A stretch of 64,000 nt of DNA from Protopterus annectens (GCF_019279795.1 NC_056731.1:860613999-860677998); one strand, 5' to 3'. Counted from the stretch's first letter, positions 33,362 through 44,333 are shown. Notes: generated by a model from the letters alone, not told the origin. Numbers and translations: made by a program.

Positions 33362-33440
<79 letters not shown>
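33362..33440. repeat. (TG)n microsatellite
   Basis: About 79 bp of pure TG repeat between the two related ATTTTACACTCG hairpins. Confidence 0.97.
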
Positions 33441-33442
<2 letters not shown>

Positions 33443-33691
33443 TGTATGTGTGCATGCCAGTGAAAGTGAGAGTGAGCGAGCCATTATTTTACACTCGCTA
33501 AGTAGCTCTTTTGCTGTTTAGCGAGTGCAAAATAAAAAATAAAAAAATAATAAAATAAAATACAGCATGTGTGAGAGTGTATACGTGTATGTGAGTAAGA
33601 GAGAGAGAGATCGATCGATCGAGCGAAACAAAAGAGTCTGTTTATGTTTCTGTCTGCATGTGTGAGTGAATGTTTGCATGAAAGCAGAGAG

Positions 33692-33793
<102 letters not shown>

Positions 33794-34040
33794 AGTGAGA
33801 GAGAAAGCGAGAGTGATGTGTGAATGAATCCATGTATGTAAGCAGAGAAGAGTGCCTGTGAGAGAGATCGAGAGTGACACTGAATATGTGTATGAAAGCA
33901 GCTGGAGACTGTTACAGATTGAGAAAGAGGGTGAGACAGATCTTGTGTGAGTGAATGTGTGTATGATAGTAGAGGAGACTGTGTGTGTATATGTATGAAT
34001 GTGAAAGCAGAAGAGACTGTGTATATGTGTATGGGAGAGA

Positions 34041-34270
34041 GAATGGGCTGCGTGTAAAATTGTTTCAATTGCTTATTATTTTTAAGCACTGTATTATTTT
34101 TATATATATTTGATGTAAAATGCTCCTCCAACACCATTAACATGTACTACAGCAAGCTTGAAACAGTAGGCGGAGGAACTATTTTACATTAAAAATATAT
34201 AGAAAAAAATAATATAGTACTTAAAAAAATAATTAAGCAAGTAAAACACAACAATTTTACAGAGAGCCCA
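34041..34270. repeat. Foldback with about 85-bp arms
   Basis: GAATGGGCTGCGTGTAAAATT at the left (34041 onward) mirrors AATTTTACAGAGAGCCCATT at the right. The arms go on through TTATTATTTTTAAG, GTATTATTTTT, GATGTAAAA and CTCCTCC, leaving about 42 bp of loop. Confidence 0.8.
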
Positions 34271-34281
34271 TTGTCTAAATG

Positions 34282-34402
34282 CAATAATGCCCTCCAGGGT
34301 GTGTGTTAATGTGTAATTAACACCTTCCAGGGGTGTAGTGGCCCGACGCCGCCTGGGCGGGTGTTAATTACACATTAACACACACCCTGTCAGGCATTAT
34401 TG
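34282..34402. repeat. Strong hairpin, 43-bp arms
   Basis: 34282-34324 (CAATAATGCCCTCCAGGG then TGTGTGTTAATGTGTAATTA) pairs almost perfectly with 34359-34402. The 34-nt loop is GC-rich and contains CCGACGCCGCCTGGGC. This is the most stable predicted hairpin noticed in the window and could be a tiny foldback element by itself. Confidence 0.85.
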
Positions 34403-35589
34403 TTTGTGTGAACAACAGCTTCAGACCTTAAAATAATTGCTAAGTACCCTACTGTCCATTCTTTTGCCCTCTGAATGACAACTTCTAGATAAGGTCTGCT
34501 CTTGTCCATTTTGTTAAGTTTCCTTACCAATGTCTGTCCTTTAATATTTGTATTCTGCTTAGGCTATTTTGAGTCATCATAGCTGTTCAGAAATATAAGC
34601 TCTCCCCTACCCATGCTTGAGCTGGCATGGTCCAGAGCTTCTGAGTATCTGCTTTGAAGGTTGGCTTCAGACTGAGTATCCTCATTTAGAGATCTCACAA
34701 ATTCTCCAGTCCCCTGTAAACATAATTGCCCCTCCTCTACTAATATTTGGCCTATAGTTAGCTACTTTGCATTTTAGAGGACTTTACCTTCTCCTGTTTT
34801 ATAGTTTAATGTTCTTCCTGTTCTTACTTTGTCAGTCCAAAGCCACACAGAGAAATTTGAAACCTTAGCTTATCATGAGTAACAGGTCTGTCATACCCAT
34901 CATCTTAAAGACTAGTACTCCTGGCCGAAACTGGCTCAGATAACTCCATAAAGAAGCCAACATCTTGGAAAATGCAGTCACTTCTTGCATTCAGTTACAA
35001 GAGGCAAATAAACCCCATCTTCATACATGTCACCTTGAAAACCTAACTGATTTGCCTTATTGCCCCTTAAAATGCCATTCTTGTGAAATTTTCAACCTAA
35101 AGACAGGAGTTCAATGTAGTGTGGACATCATCTCCATACAGTTATAAGATTTGCTGGCATTTTAAGAGGCATGTAATAATCATTCAGCAGTCTGCACCCA
35201 GGTAATAGCAACTTCCTGCTTTTGAGCAACAGAATACTTGTGAACCACCATGAAGATCTTCTGGTAACTGGGATTCCAAGTTTGGAAATAAGATAGTATT
35301 ATTCCAGGGTTTCATCTGAGGCACCATATCATGTGGATTGATGATATCATGCCTACTCCTGGATTCCTTCTGATGTAATATGCGAACAGCCCTGGCTGAT
35401 GGTGCAGCATACCAAAGGTCACAGGAGAGAGGTGCAGTTTTTAAACTGATTTATAAAGAAACGCCACAAAGAAGTGATCAAAATCATCCAAGAAAGGTTA
35501 AGATTGTATAAACCAGTAATTCCTTGAGTTTCCTTTCTTGAGTAGAGATATGTAAGTTTTCACTTGTAGAGTGATTATAATGGTTGACT
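34403..35589. other. Unassigned DNA
   Basis: No gene or known element recognised over about 1.2 kb. Confidence 0.3.
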
Positions 35590-35722
35590 GAAACTTCTAG
35601 GTGCAGATCTTGGAAGAAAATGTTTATAGTGGCATCATTATGTAGCACATTATCCAAATGAATATGCTTCGTCAAGTTTCTTTTGTCATGAAGTACACGT
35701 TTGTGCTATTTGGAATGTCATA
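35590..35722. repeat. Dispersed repeat of unknown class, copy 1
   Basis: Contains GATCTTGGAAGAAAATGTTT, TGTAGCACATTATCCAAATG, AATATGC, TTTGTCATGAAGTACACG and TTTGTGCTATTTGGAATG. The same blocks in the same order and spacing occur at 46350-46480. No coding frame is shared. The copies are about 75% identical by eye. Confidence 0.55.
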
Positions 35723-36061
35723 GTGATTTGGATTACAGTACTAAAATGGTCTAAACTGAAAGGACTATAGTCTCTGATAGCCTACGAGAAAAATACTCAT
35801 CCTCATATTACACCTTGAGTCAATGCACTTTTTCCTCATTTAGAAAGAAAATGAGCTTCAAAGGTATAAAATAGGGTTGTTGTTTGACTAAAAGATGTAA
35901 TCATAATTAATCGCGTGATAAAAACTTTTAATCGAAATTAACTGCATATTAATCAGCGCTTTTTCCTTCAAGCATATTAGTCTAGCACTTTGATGTAAAC
36001 TGAGAGCGAATTAAAAAAAGACAAGACAAAAAAAAAAAAGACATTGATGTTGTCACTTACT

Positions 36062-36430
36062 TTATTTTTTCAGCCAATTGCTTAAGCTGACCAGTTTATT
36101 TACATTAGTTGGTTCAAGGGTTGCTCTTTTTTTATTGACAACATATCCAGACACCGAAAACAAATGTTCACAAAGGACAGTAGTGGCTGGGGTTGCTAAA
36201 TATTTTCTGGCTAACTTAGCCAGGAAAGTGGCTGAGGTTGCTAAATATTTTCTGGTTAACTTAGCCAGGACTGGGTAATAGTCCTTGTGTAGCTTCCACC
36301 ACTGCAATGGATCGGAGTCAACGTCAATTTGTTTTTCAAGTCTGTATCGCTCAACACCTGCTTTCTCAGAGAAGGAGAGAGGCATCAGTGGCTCATCTTC
36401 AGAGTCTGATGAAAGTTTATGCATTTGCAT
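36062..36430 (-). pseudogene. hAT transposase C-terminal dimerisation domain
   Basis: A 122-codon open stretch. DPLQWWKLHKDYYPVLAKL, then CEHLFSVSGYVVNKKR, then ATLEPTNVNKLVSLSNWL is the classical hATC domain, in which the W and the 'RxxL/N' block form the dimer interface. A 54-bp tandem duplication (about 36186-36290) repeats LARKYLATPAT inside the domain, adding 18 residues to it. The upstream catalytic D-D-E region is absent. Confidence 0.88.
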
Positions 36431-36535
36431 TCTCTTTGTGGCTGGTTCAGCTAATGTAGTCTGTCGTCACATTGATTCAACTTTAGTTTACGATGCGGCC
36501 AACATTGATGGCTGATCGTGAGCAATAAATGCATG

Positions 36536-36676
36536 CTAGGTTTGCAGGTGATAATTCAGCAACAGATTGCTACGATGATATTTAAACTCTTTCTTGCAAT
36601 ATTTGCAAACCATGGTATCACTAGTTTTAAAAACAAACTTTCCATTCAAAATCATTCTTTCCACCTTTGATTCCAT
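36536..36676 (-). pseudogene. hAT transposase N-terminus with BED-type zinc finger
   Basis: Minus-strand ATG at 36676 opens a 46-codon peptide beginning MESKVERMILNGKFVFK and carrying VCKYCKKEFKYHRSN, then LLLNYHLQT. The CxxC plus spaced histidine is the start of a BED finger, the DNA-binding module of hAT transposases. A TAG at 36538-36536 stops it just before the last histidine expected. It lies 106 bp before the dimerisation fragment, so about 500 codons of catalytic domain are missing between them. Confidence 0.72.
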
Positions 36677-36818
36677 TTTGAACCAACACAATAGTAGTCA
36701 CTTTCTGATAAATTCTCCATGATCTTGCTACTGATGAATAGTGTCATTCCATTTGAACCGACTTCCATTTATCGCTCACAAAAAAAAGACTGGAAACAAC
36801 AGGGGAACCGATCTAGTG

Positions 36819-37716
36819 CTGCTTACTTAACAATGTGTGAATTAAATAACGCACATAAGTCTTGCATTAAAAATTTTAATCGCCAATAATTTTTCTACAT
36901 TAATCGGGCACATTAACGGCAATTAATCAGCAGCCTGTTACTGTATAAAACAGTAACAATCTTTGGTAACAGATCGTGTTACCATTCTGTCTGAAAAGGT
37001 GTACTAGAGTGGATGTCTGCTTTTTTGTGAATTTATCTGCTGTATAGTAATTTTTTAAACAATATCTTTATTAAATCATCATACCTTAAGATGAATAGTA
37101 GAGGTCCTTCTGTTCTCATGTTGCTGTATTCTTCACCTTAGGGAGTTGCTGCCTACAGCACTAGACATCTGGTCAGTATACCAAAGTCTTGAAAGCAAAA
37201 GTACTTGCGACATTGCATGTAAGAGCAATAAACTGACGCCGGCCATATCTGTGAAAGAGATCAAGTGAAGCTGACCCTGACACTGCTTACTTAACAATGC
37301 ATAAATTAAATAATGCACGTAAGTGTTGAATCAACAATTTTAATCACCAGTAATTTTTCTACGTTAATTGGGCACGTTAAGGGCAATTAATTAGCAGCTC
37401 TAGTATAAAACAGTAGCAATCTTTGGTAACAGATCGTGTTATCATTCTGTCTGAAAAGGTGTTCTAGAGTGGGTGTCTGCTTTTTTGTGAATTTATCTGC
37501 TGTATAGTAATTTTTTAAAAAATATCTTTATTAAATCATCATACCTTAAGTTGAATAGTAGATGTCCTTCTGTTCTCATGTTGCAGTATTCTTCACCTTA
37601 GGGAGTTGCTGCCTGCAGCACCGGACATCTGGCCAGTATACCAAAGTCTTGAAAGCAGGGGTATGTGCAACATTGCATGTAAGAGCAATAAACTGACGCC
37701 GGCTATATCTGTGATG
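36819..37716. repeat. 464-bp tandem duplication spanning hAT right end and DIRS left end
   Basis: Units 36819-37282 and 37283-37716 each begin CTGCTTACTTAACAATG and carry, in order, the hAT right end, GTATAAAA, about 150 bp of host spacer (CTTTGGTAACAGATCGTGTTA, CTGCTGTATAGTAATTTTTT), and the DIRS left terminal repeat to ATATCTGTGA. They differ at scattered positions, under 10% by eye. The duplication must postdate both insertions. Confidence 0.85.
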
Positions 37717-37730
37717 TCTGCAAATACCCA
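37561..37730. repeat. DIRS left inverted terminal repeat
   Basis: GATGTCCTTCTGTTCTCATG, GTATTCTTCACCTTAGGGAG, ACATCTGGCCAGTATACC and GCAATAAACTGACGCCGG are the reverse complement of the right terminal segment 45666-45833, with scattered changes. An extra truncated copy lies at 37097-37254 as part of the tandem duplication. Confidence 0.88.
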
Positions 37731-39430
37731 ATTCAGAAATTTTCTGCTGCAGTGTGTTTCAGACGTCCAATCCCCAGCTCCAGTAATCCAGCGGTTGTTT
37801 GACTTCAACCACCCGTTTTCGATGATCACTCTTGGCTGTCCACATTCATATAAATACCCTTGTGGGGTTTTTGCTTGTTTCTTTAACTGTTTCAGATGCA
37901 TGTCATCTAGGAAGGGAAAGTGCTCTCGTGGAAGACAAATTCCACATAAGGACATGCATGATCAGTGTTTATTTTGTGGAGGAACAGGTCATGACTACAA
38001 GTCCTGTGATATCTGCCAATCCTTTGTCCCTAAAACCCTAGGAAGCCATTTGTTGGCTTTAAATGTCTACTTTGAGAATCAGCGACTTTGATGCTTGGCA
38101 TCTGAGATGGAAGGTGGAGCGGGCACCTCCAATGAGCCGCCAAGGAAGAAGGCTAAAAAGGTTAGGCCCGATGTCCAAGCTGCACCTCAGGAATCCGGTG
38201 AGAGCCTCAAGGTGAGTGTTAGCCTAGGATCTCTCAGGACTTCGGATACTTCCCTGTTACCGGTAACTGAAATGGAAGCCTGTGCAGTGGGTATCCAGAG
38301 TACATCTGCTGAGGCTTTACAACCATCAGCTCCTGATGGTGAGGGGAACCATGGCTTGTGGCGTCGGAGAGGCCTTCTACTGCCTTGCCATCCATTCCAA
38401 CACCAGCACCTAGGCCTTCTGCTTTTCCTGCTACTTCCAACTCTCTAAAAAGGAAACAGAAGGAAAAACATAGGGCTAAAGATCCTACCCCAGGTTGGGA
38501 GACCTTTTACCAGTCTTTATTCAAGACCTTGCACGTACTCCAGACCCAGATTCCCCAGCCAGGCCAACCACTGGGTTCACAGGAAGAATCTGAGGAAGAC
38601 TCTTACTCCTCAGATGAATCCCTGACATATTGTTCCCAGATTGAATCCCCTAAGGATTTTGGTACTCCTGAAGTTGAAGAGAACCTCACTCTTTTGGGGA
38701 TACTATTTCCCTACTTAGGCAGCATTTTAAGTGGGAGGCCTCAGATATTTCTGAGATCAAGAAAAGATATTTTGAACTCCTGCAGATGGAGCAGCCCTCA
38801 CCATTTGCAGTTCCTCCTTTACTATCAGCTATTCAGGATGCCTTCTTAGTTGCTTCCCAGAGCCCAGAGTCACAGCCTCCTGCTAACAAGAGACCAGACA
38901 GATTTTATAAAGTGACTGAAAAGGAGCAGTATCTTTTCAGGAATCTGCCAGCATATTCTGCTGTTATTGCAGTTTTAGATGACAAGTCTTCAAGGCAGCT
39001 ACCTTCGTCTTCCTTTTTTCCCACTGATAAGGACAGTAAATTTATGGATAGCCTGGGGAAGAAGATATATACTTCTTCCACCTTGACCATAAGAGCAATT
39101 AATTATCTAACTCATATGGCCAAGTCTGCTCTGGACTCCCTGACTAAGGCCTCTACTCTGCTGTCTGACATGCCTGACTCACCAGTCAAGGCTCAGCTGG
39201 ACACACTTCTGAACACAGTATCCCATGTGACTAGACACTCAAACAAGTGCAGCTATAATGCTGTTGAAGCCTATTCCAAATTGGCTGCATCTGGTTCTGT
39301 GTTAAGGAGGTTCTCATGGTTTAGACTCCAACCTTTGCTCTTGGACGTCCAAGTGAAATTGTTAGATGCTTCTTTGGATAAATCAGCACTCTTTAGAGCT
39401 GCCTGTGCAGAACTACTGAAGTCAATGTAG
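37720..39430 (+). pseudogene. DIRS gag-like ORF1, frameshifted
   Basis: The start region (about 37900-38091) has RQIPHKDMHDQCLFCGGTGH, then DYKSCDICQSF: a Cys/His cluster like the N-terminal finger of DIRS Gag. It continues with basic PPRKKAKKVRPD (38134-38170), the KRKQKEKHRAKDPTPGWE block (38448-38500), an acidic EESEEDSYSSDESL patch (38586-38625) and, in the frame 38786-39430, a helical C-terminal part (TIRAINYLTHMAKSALDSLT). Frame changes occur near 38095, 38420 and 38770. Its role would be nucleic-acid packaging of the RNA intermediate; the function of DIRS Gag is only partly known. Confidence 0.75.
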
Positions 39431-39649
39431 GAAAAAGGGAAAGACTTGCAGAATCTAAAACATTTACTGGTGTCACCGGTTCCCAGATTCCATAGGAACT
39501 ACCCTGAAAAACCCAGCTTTGTTAAGAGTAAGGCCTCCCATTCCTCTGTTGTTCATTCAAGGGGAGGAAGACAACTTAGGAAAGAATCCGCTGCTAGATC
39601 TTCATCCACCTTAACGCCTCCATCCTTTTGGAGGCAGCCAGACCCAGAT

Positions 39650-40588
39650 AGAGGTCCTCCGCTGTGACTCTCTTCCCTTACCCACTTCCACCCCCCTCTC
39701 CCTATGCCTAACCCTATCCCTACTCTCCTGGCAGAAAATTACCACAGACAAATGGGTGCTCTCCATCATCGAAAGAGGATACTTCATGACTTGGTGGGAA
39801 TCTCCACCATTCCAGGGAATTCCACAACCTCCACCCAGTCAGCTTCCCCTATTCCCTACCATCCTGAGGCAACTCCCCTCTCAGGGCACTATTGAAGCAG
39901 TACCCAAGAATCAAGTAGCCAAGGGGTTTTACTCCAGAATATTGTTGGTTCCAAGAAAAGATGGTCATTGGAGACCTATCCTCGAACTATCCTTCCTCAA
40001 CCTCTTCCTCAAGGTGCCTACCTTCAAAATGCTGACATTACAGCACCTTCTTCCTCTTACCCCTCAGCAAGCCTTCATGACCTCCCTGGACCTGAAGGAT
40101 ACTTACCTTCACATCCCTATTCATCCCACTCACAGGAAATTTCTTCATTTCTCAGTGGGTTCATCACATTTTCAGTTCTCTGCCTTGCCCTTTAGACTCT
40201 CCACAGCCCCAAGTGTATTCACAAAAATATCTAACCATGGTCATTGCATACTGCAGACTGAAGGGCATACAAATTTACCCTTACTTAGACGATCTACTGA
40301 TCTTACACCAGGACTCCCTCATCCTGTCTCAACATCTGAACTGGGTTTGCAGGATTTTGCAATATCTAGGTTTCACTGTGAACCACTTAAAGTCTCAAAT
40401 GACCCCCTCACAAGATCTTGTTTTCCTGGGGTGCAGGATAAGGACAGACTTGATGTCAGTCTTTGTCCCTGCCCAGAAAAGGGAATTTCTCACTCAATTT
40501 TTCCAAACCCTATTATCACTACCATCCATCTCAGCCAGAGAATTCCTGAGAATCCTGGGATTAATGGCTTTCTTGATCCCCATAGGTT
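39650..40588 (+). pseudogene. DIRS reverse transcriptase
   Basis: The frame 39756-40200 holds KNQVAKGFYSRILLVPRKDG (RT entry), WRPILELSFLNLFL, LQHLLPLTPQQAFMTSLDLK and LPFRLSTAPSVFTKI. After a frame change near 40210, YPYLDDLLILHQDS (YLDD catalytic box, about 40280-40320), LNWVCRILQYLGFTVN and LGCRIRTDLMSVFVPAQK follow. ILGLMAFLIP at 40552-40580 is cut by the CR1. RT is of the gypsy/DIRS type and uses Y-x-DD here with L. Confidence 0.88.
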
Positions 40589-43331
40589 CATAGGTAGGTA
40601 TTAGGCTATTGGCCCTAGGGGCTATATAGGCCTAGCCAAAAAAGTACCCTGGCTTTTGCCACCCAAGAAAATTATTTTCCTGTGCCCCTGTCGAGCAGAG
40701 CCACAGAAGTGATCCCCAGGGTGAATTTCCTATCTCCCATCCGATCATCAAGATTTTTCTTGAAGAGTGCTAATGAGGAGCTTTGTTTAATATAGATAGG
40801 TAGTTTGTTCCAGAGCATGGGAAGTCTCTGGGTCAGGAATCTATCCCTCCAGCATGTTCTGTTTATTGTGATGACAAGGGTTAGGTCTCTAGAGCATGTA
40901 GCTCTGAGGGATTGGGATTTCTTTAAGTGGAACATGTCCAACAGCTCTGGGTTTGACATAGCTTTGTATGTTAGGCAGAGATCGCCTCTGAGTTGGCGAT
41001 ATGTGACAGAGTAAAGCTGGAGTTTTTTGAGAAAGTCTGCATAGGGCATCTTTCTGAGGCCAGTAATCCTCTTTGTGAGGTATTTCTGTGGCCTTCCCAG
41101 TTGTTGTAGATGTCTTGTGAGGTACATACCAAAAGGGGCATTGCACTTTATAATGGGTCTAATGAGTGACAAGTAGAGGGGAACAATGACCTCTTTTTTC
41201 CTGGATGAAAAACCTTTTATGATGAGGTGTGCCACGTAGAAGGATTTCCTGACTACTGTGGCGATGTGATTATCAAAGAAGAGACTACTGTCCACCTGTG
41301 TCCCAAGGTCTCTTATCATACTTTCATGTTAAGCAGACTACCGCCTAAGTGGTAGTTCATTGGTACAGAGTTTTTACCAAAAGGGATGACAATGCACTTT
41401 TTGGCATTGAGCTTGTGGCCATGGCTTTGACACCAGGCATCTGTCTCAAGGAGGCCCTTTTGTAGGATGTCCACATCGTTAGGAATTTTGATTATGGCTC
41501 CTAGTTTGCAGTCATCTGCGAACTTCATTAGCCAAAGACCTTCTGTGTTAGCCTGTACTTCAGAGAAGTAGATACCAAACAGGAGAGGTCCCAGGACTGA
41601 ACCCTGTGGTACTCCACTTGTCACTGGTCTGAAGTCGGATTTGGAGTCTGCTACTTTCACAGTGTGGGTTCTGTCAGTGAGCCAGTTGGCAACCCATCTT
41701 GTGACATAGGGATTTATACCTAGTTTAGTGAGTTTATCTATAATTCCAGAGTGGGGGATAGTGTCAAAAGCCTTGGCGAGCTCAAGATAGGGTGTGTGAA
41801 CCACCTTACCCTCATCTACGGCTCTGGTGACTGCTTCAAAGAAGTCTATCAGGTTTAGGAGACATGATCTGCCTTTTACAATACTGAACTGGGTGGGGTC
41901 CAGAGTTTGGAGATTGCCAATGTCATTCTTTGTAAGTTCCATGATGATATGTTCCATAGCCTTGCAGACCAAGCTCATCAGGCTAATAGGGCGGTAGTTC
42001 CCGGGGTCTGTGTTGTCTCCCCCATTGTGGAGTGGGATAATCGTTGCTGTGCGCCATTCAGTGGGCACACAGCCTGAGGTAAGACTATGATTGAACATGG
42101 TACTTAGATGGGGTGCAAGTTCATTCTGTAGTTTATGTAGAATGCAGCCTGGGATGTTGTCAGGTCCCATGGATGCTGTGTTCTTGGCTTTGGAGAGTGT
42201 GTTTTTTACCTGTGCAGCCGTGATTACAGGAACTTTGCATTCATCTGGTACAGAGATGGGTCCTTTAGGGGTGAGAGGGGGGGTAAAGATAGCACTGAAC
42301 CTATCTGCCAGGATGTTGGCAATATCCATTGGTTCTGTATATTTAGTGCCATTGTGCTGTAACTCAGAGCAGGTCTGAGTGTTGCCATTGAGATTGTTGA
42401 CATAGCTATAGAATGCTTTGTGGTTGTCTTTAGAATCAGTGGTGATTTTGTTTTCATAACTAGCTTTGGAGGATTTTATGAGGGATCTCAGCTTCTTACT
42501 GAGGCTGACCAGAGAGTTCCTCCAATCATGGGATTTTACTCTTTTTTGCAACAGTTTCTTTCTTCTGTTGTAGAGTTTGTTTATGGCAGGGCATCGCTAG
42601 ATTGGCTTCCTTTTTTTGGAGGATAGCATCTTGGTTCTGTTAGGGATTGCATGATCCATGCACTCGTGTAAGTGATTATAAAGTGCATTTGTGTAGGCTT
42701 CAGCAGTCGTACCTCTATTGTCAATCTGCATGGGTGTCGTGAAGTTTGCCACTTCTGTCTTAAGAAGCATGAAGTTGGCTTTGGAGAACTTTTTTATGGT
42801 GGTTCCCTAATGGGGGATGGGGGCAGGATGTGGATGTCTAGGGTGATTAGCTTGTGGTCAGATCTGACCAATGAGGAATTGACCTCTGGTGTGGAACACC
42901 AGTTGCCCATGTTGGTAATGACCAGGTCTAGGATATTGCTGCCCCTGGTGGGGGTGTGGATAAGTTGATCCAAGGCGTTGGAATTTATGAATTCCAGAAA
43001 ACGATCAAAAGAGTTGGTACATGAGTAGATTTCCTAGTTAATAGTGGGGTAGTTGAAATTGCCCATTATTAGGGTGTTAGGTTGTACCCTAATATTTTCC
43101 AGTGTATCAAGAAATGAGGAGTGGGAATCCTGGGGCATGGTGGGGGATCTGTAGCAAGCTACAATTTGGATTGCGGTCTTGCCCAGAGTTAGTTGTACCT
43201 GGATAATCTCAGATGCATTATGCTGAGCAACTAGCCTGGTGTGGATATCCTTAATGAATATGGACATGCCTCCGCCTTTAGTGTTTCAATCCAGGTTAGG
43301 TAGCTGAAAGGTGTGGTATGAATTATAGCCT
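40589..43331 (-). mobile_element. CR1 LINE inserted antisense in the DIRS
   Basis: Read on the minus strand: the 5'-truncated start at GGCTATAATTCATACC (43331, inside the endonuclease), GGGMSIFIKDI, NTLIMGNFNYPTIN, RT, C-terminal domain, 3' UTR, and tail with two TAGGTTCATA-type 8-bp units at 40587-40600. The DIRS RNase H frame resumes at about 43350 (VPLARMHMRKF). A 20-bp near-duplicate (TAATGCTCCCTTTAGCCTGG / TAATGGTCCCTTTAGCCAGG) marks the right junction. It is the best-preserved CR1 of the window. Confidence 0.93.
41316..42551 (-). CDS. CR1 reverse transcriptase, 411-codon open frame
   Basis: Longest open frame in the window. Order: FYSYVNNLNGN linker, ILADRFSAIFTPP, SMGPDNIPGCILHKLQ, TEWRTATIIPLHNGGD, NYRPISLMSLVCKAMEHI, QFSIVKGRSCLLNLIDFF, YLELAKAFDTIPHSGIIDK, TSGVPQGSVLGPLLFGIYFS, LMKFADDCKLGAII (FADD intact), and LNAKKCIVIPFGKN. 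'LELAKAFDT' replaces the usual D/S-K-A-F-D block, keeping the catalytic D. It is followed, after one frame change at about 41320, by the 215-codon frame 41319-40672 (VDSSLFFDNHIATVVRKSFY ...), the C-terminal domain. Upstream the endonuclease is broken. No promoter seen; probably not expressed as such. Confidence 0.9.
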   Translation of the reverse strand: MQKRVKSHDWRNSLVSLSKKLRSLIKSSKASYENKITTDSKDNHKAFYSYVNNLNGNTQTCSELQHNGTKYTEPMDIANILADRFSAIFTPPLTPKGPISVPDECKVPVITAAQVKNTLSKAKNTASMGPDNIPGCILHKLQNELAPHLSTMFNHSLTSGCVPTEWRTATIIPLHNGGDNTDPGNYRPISLMSLVCKAMEHIIMELTKNDIGNLQTLDPTQFSIVKGRSCLLNLIDFFEAVTRAVDEGKVVHTPYLELAKAFDTIPHSGIIDKLTKLGINPYVTRWVANWLTDRTHTVKVADSKSDFRPVTSGVPQGSVLGPLLFGIYFSEVQANTEGLWLMKFADDCKLGAIIKIPNDVDILQKGLLETDAWCQSHGHKLNAKKCIVIPFGKNSVPMNYHLGGSLLNMKV

Positions 43332-43344
43332 AGTAATGCTCCCT

Positions 43345-44333
43345 TTAGCCTGGTAATGGTCCCTTTAGCCAGGATGCACATGAGGAAGTTTCATTGTGCA
43401 TTGAGAAACTCTTGGAACCAACATGTTCACCCCCTGAAAACTCTTCTCCCCTGTTTAAAAAAGGAACTCACCTGGTGGATCTCTAACATCATCACAATCA
43501 GGGGGGTGTATTTACAGATTCCACCACCCAAACAGCATCTTTACACAGATGCATCAGAGCTAGGTTGGTGGGCTATCCTTCACAATACCAACATCCAGCA
43601 CAAGGTGCAAGGGGAATGGTCCATTCCAGAAAGAAAGAAAACCACATCAATCTAAAAGAATTAAGGGCCTTTTACTTGGCAATACAAGCCTTTCAAGAGA
43701 TTCTTCTGCCAGGCACATTGAAGGTCATCACAGACAACATGACAGTCCTGTGGTAGGTAAACAAACAGGGAGGAACAAAATCCTACTCTCTTTGCAGTTC
43801 ACATCTGGTCCATGGCAACAACACTGCAAATTCATTTGCAGACAGTTTACATCCCACCAGAAGACAACGTGATGGCAGACACCCTGAGCAGGACCTTAAC
43901 ACCTTCCCATGAATGGATGCTTCACAGGAAGGTATTTCTGGATCTAGTTCACAGGTGGGATATTCCTCAGGTAGATCTGTTTGCCTCCTCCCAGAACAGA
44001 CAGATGCCCCTCTTTTGCACAAGGCTTTCCCATCCACAAGTCTGGTGGGTGGATGCCTTCTCCTTCTCATGGGAGGGAATGTTCCTTTATGCCTTCCCCC
44101 TACTCCCTTTGATTCACAAAGTCCTCTTGAAAGTACAGAAGAACAAACCAAAAATCCTGTTGGTGATTCCCTTCTGGTCAAGACAGCATTGTTTTCCCCT
44201 ACTTTTTCATCTAGCCCAGGGCCATCACTATAGGTTACCTCACCGCTTTGACCTACCCTCACAAAGCAAGGGGTCCCTTATTCATCCCCGCCTTCTCAAT
44301 CTCAATCTGACTGTGTGGCTGATAGAGTTTTAA
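43345..44333 (+). pseudogene. DIRS RNase H and downstream domain
   Basis: Frame 43356-43655: VPLARMHMRKFH (end of RT connection), LKTLLPCLKKELTWW, HLYTDASELGWWAIL (RNase H first Asp). Then INLKELRAFYLAIQAFQ (Glu) and VITDNMTVLW (second Asp), stop TAG at 43754, NKQGG. Frame 43812-44333: VYIPPEDNVMADTLSR (last catalytic Asp), FLDLVHRWDIPQVDLFASSQN, WWVDAFSFSWEGMFLYAFPL and KPKILLVIPFWSRQHCFPLL. The final block after RNase H is characteristic of DIRS pol. Catalytic residues are kept; frames are broken twice. Confidence 0.87.

Larger units (their letters stand above)
35872..36942 (-). mobile_element. Internally deleted hAT transposon
   Basis: Flanked by the 8-bp direct repeat GTATAAAA (35864-35871 and 36943-36950), the duplication length of hAT elements. 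The left end starts TAGGGTTGTTGTTTGAC. The right end, best seen in the duplicated copy at 37402, reads TAGAGCTGCTAATTAATTG on the other strand. Subterminal ATTAATCG/TTTTAATCG motifs at both ends are typical of a vertebrate hAT group. It keeps only the two ends of a transposase gene, the BED finger and the dimerisation domain, about 1.07 kb in all. The catalytic middle is missing, so it could only be moved in trans. Confidence 0.88.

Noticed and set aside
37097..37254. A solo DIRS terminal repeat left by recombination
   Set aside because: The flanking hAT end and spacer are duplicated with it, so it came from a segmental tandem duplication.
43783..44262. 159-codon minus-strand frame
   Set aside because: Antisense shadow of the DIRS RNase H region, which has recognisable motifs on the plus strand.
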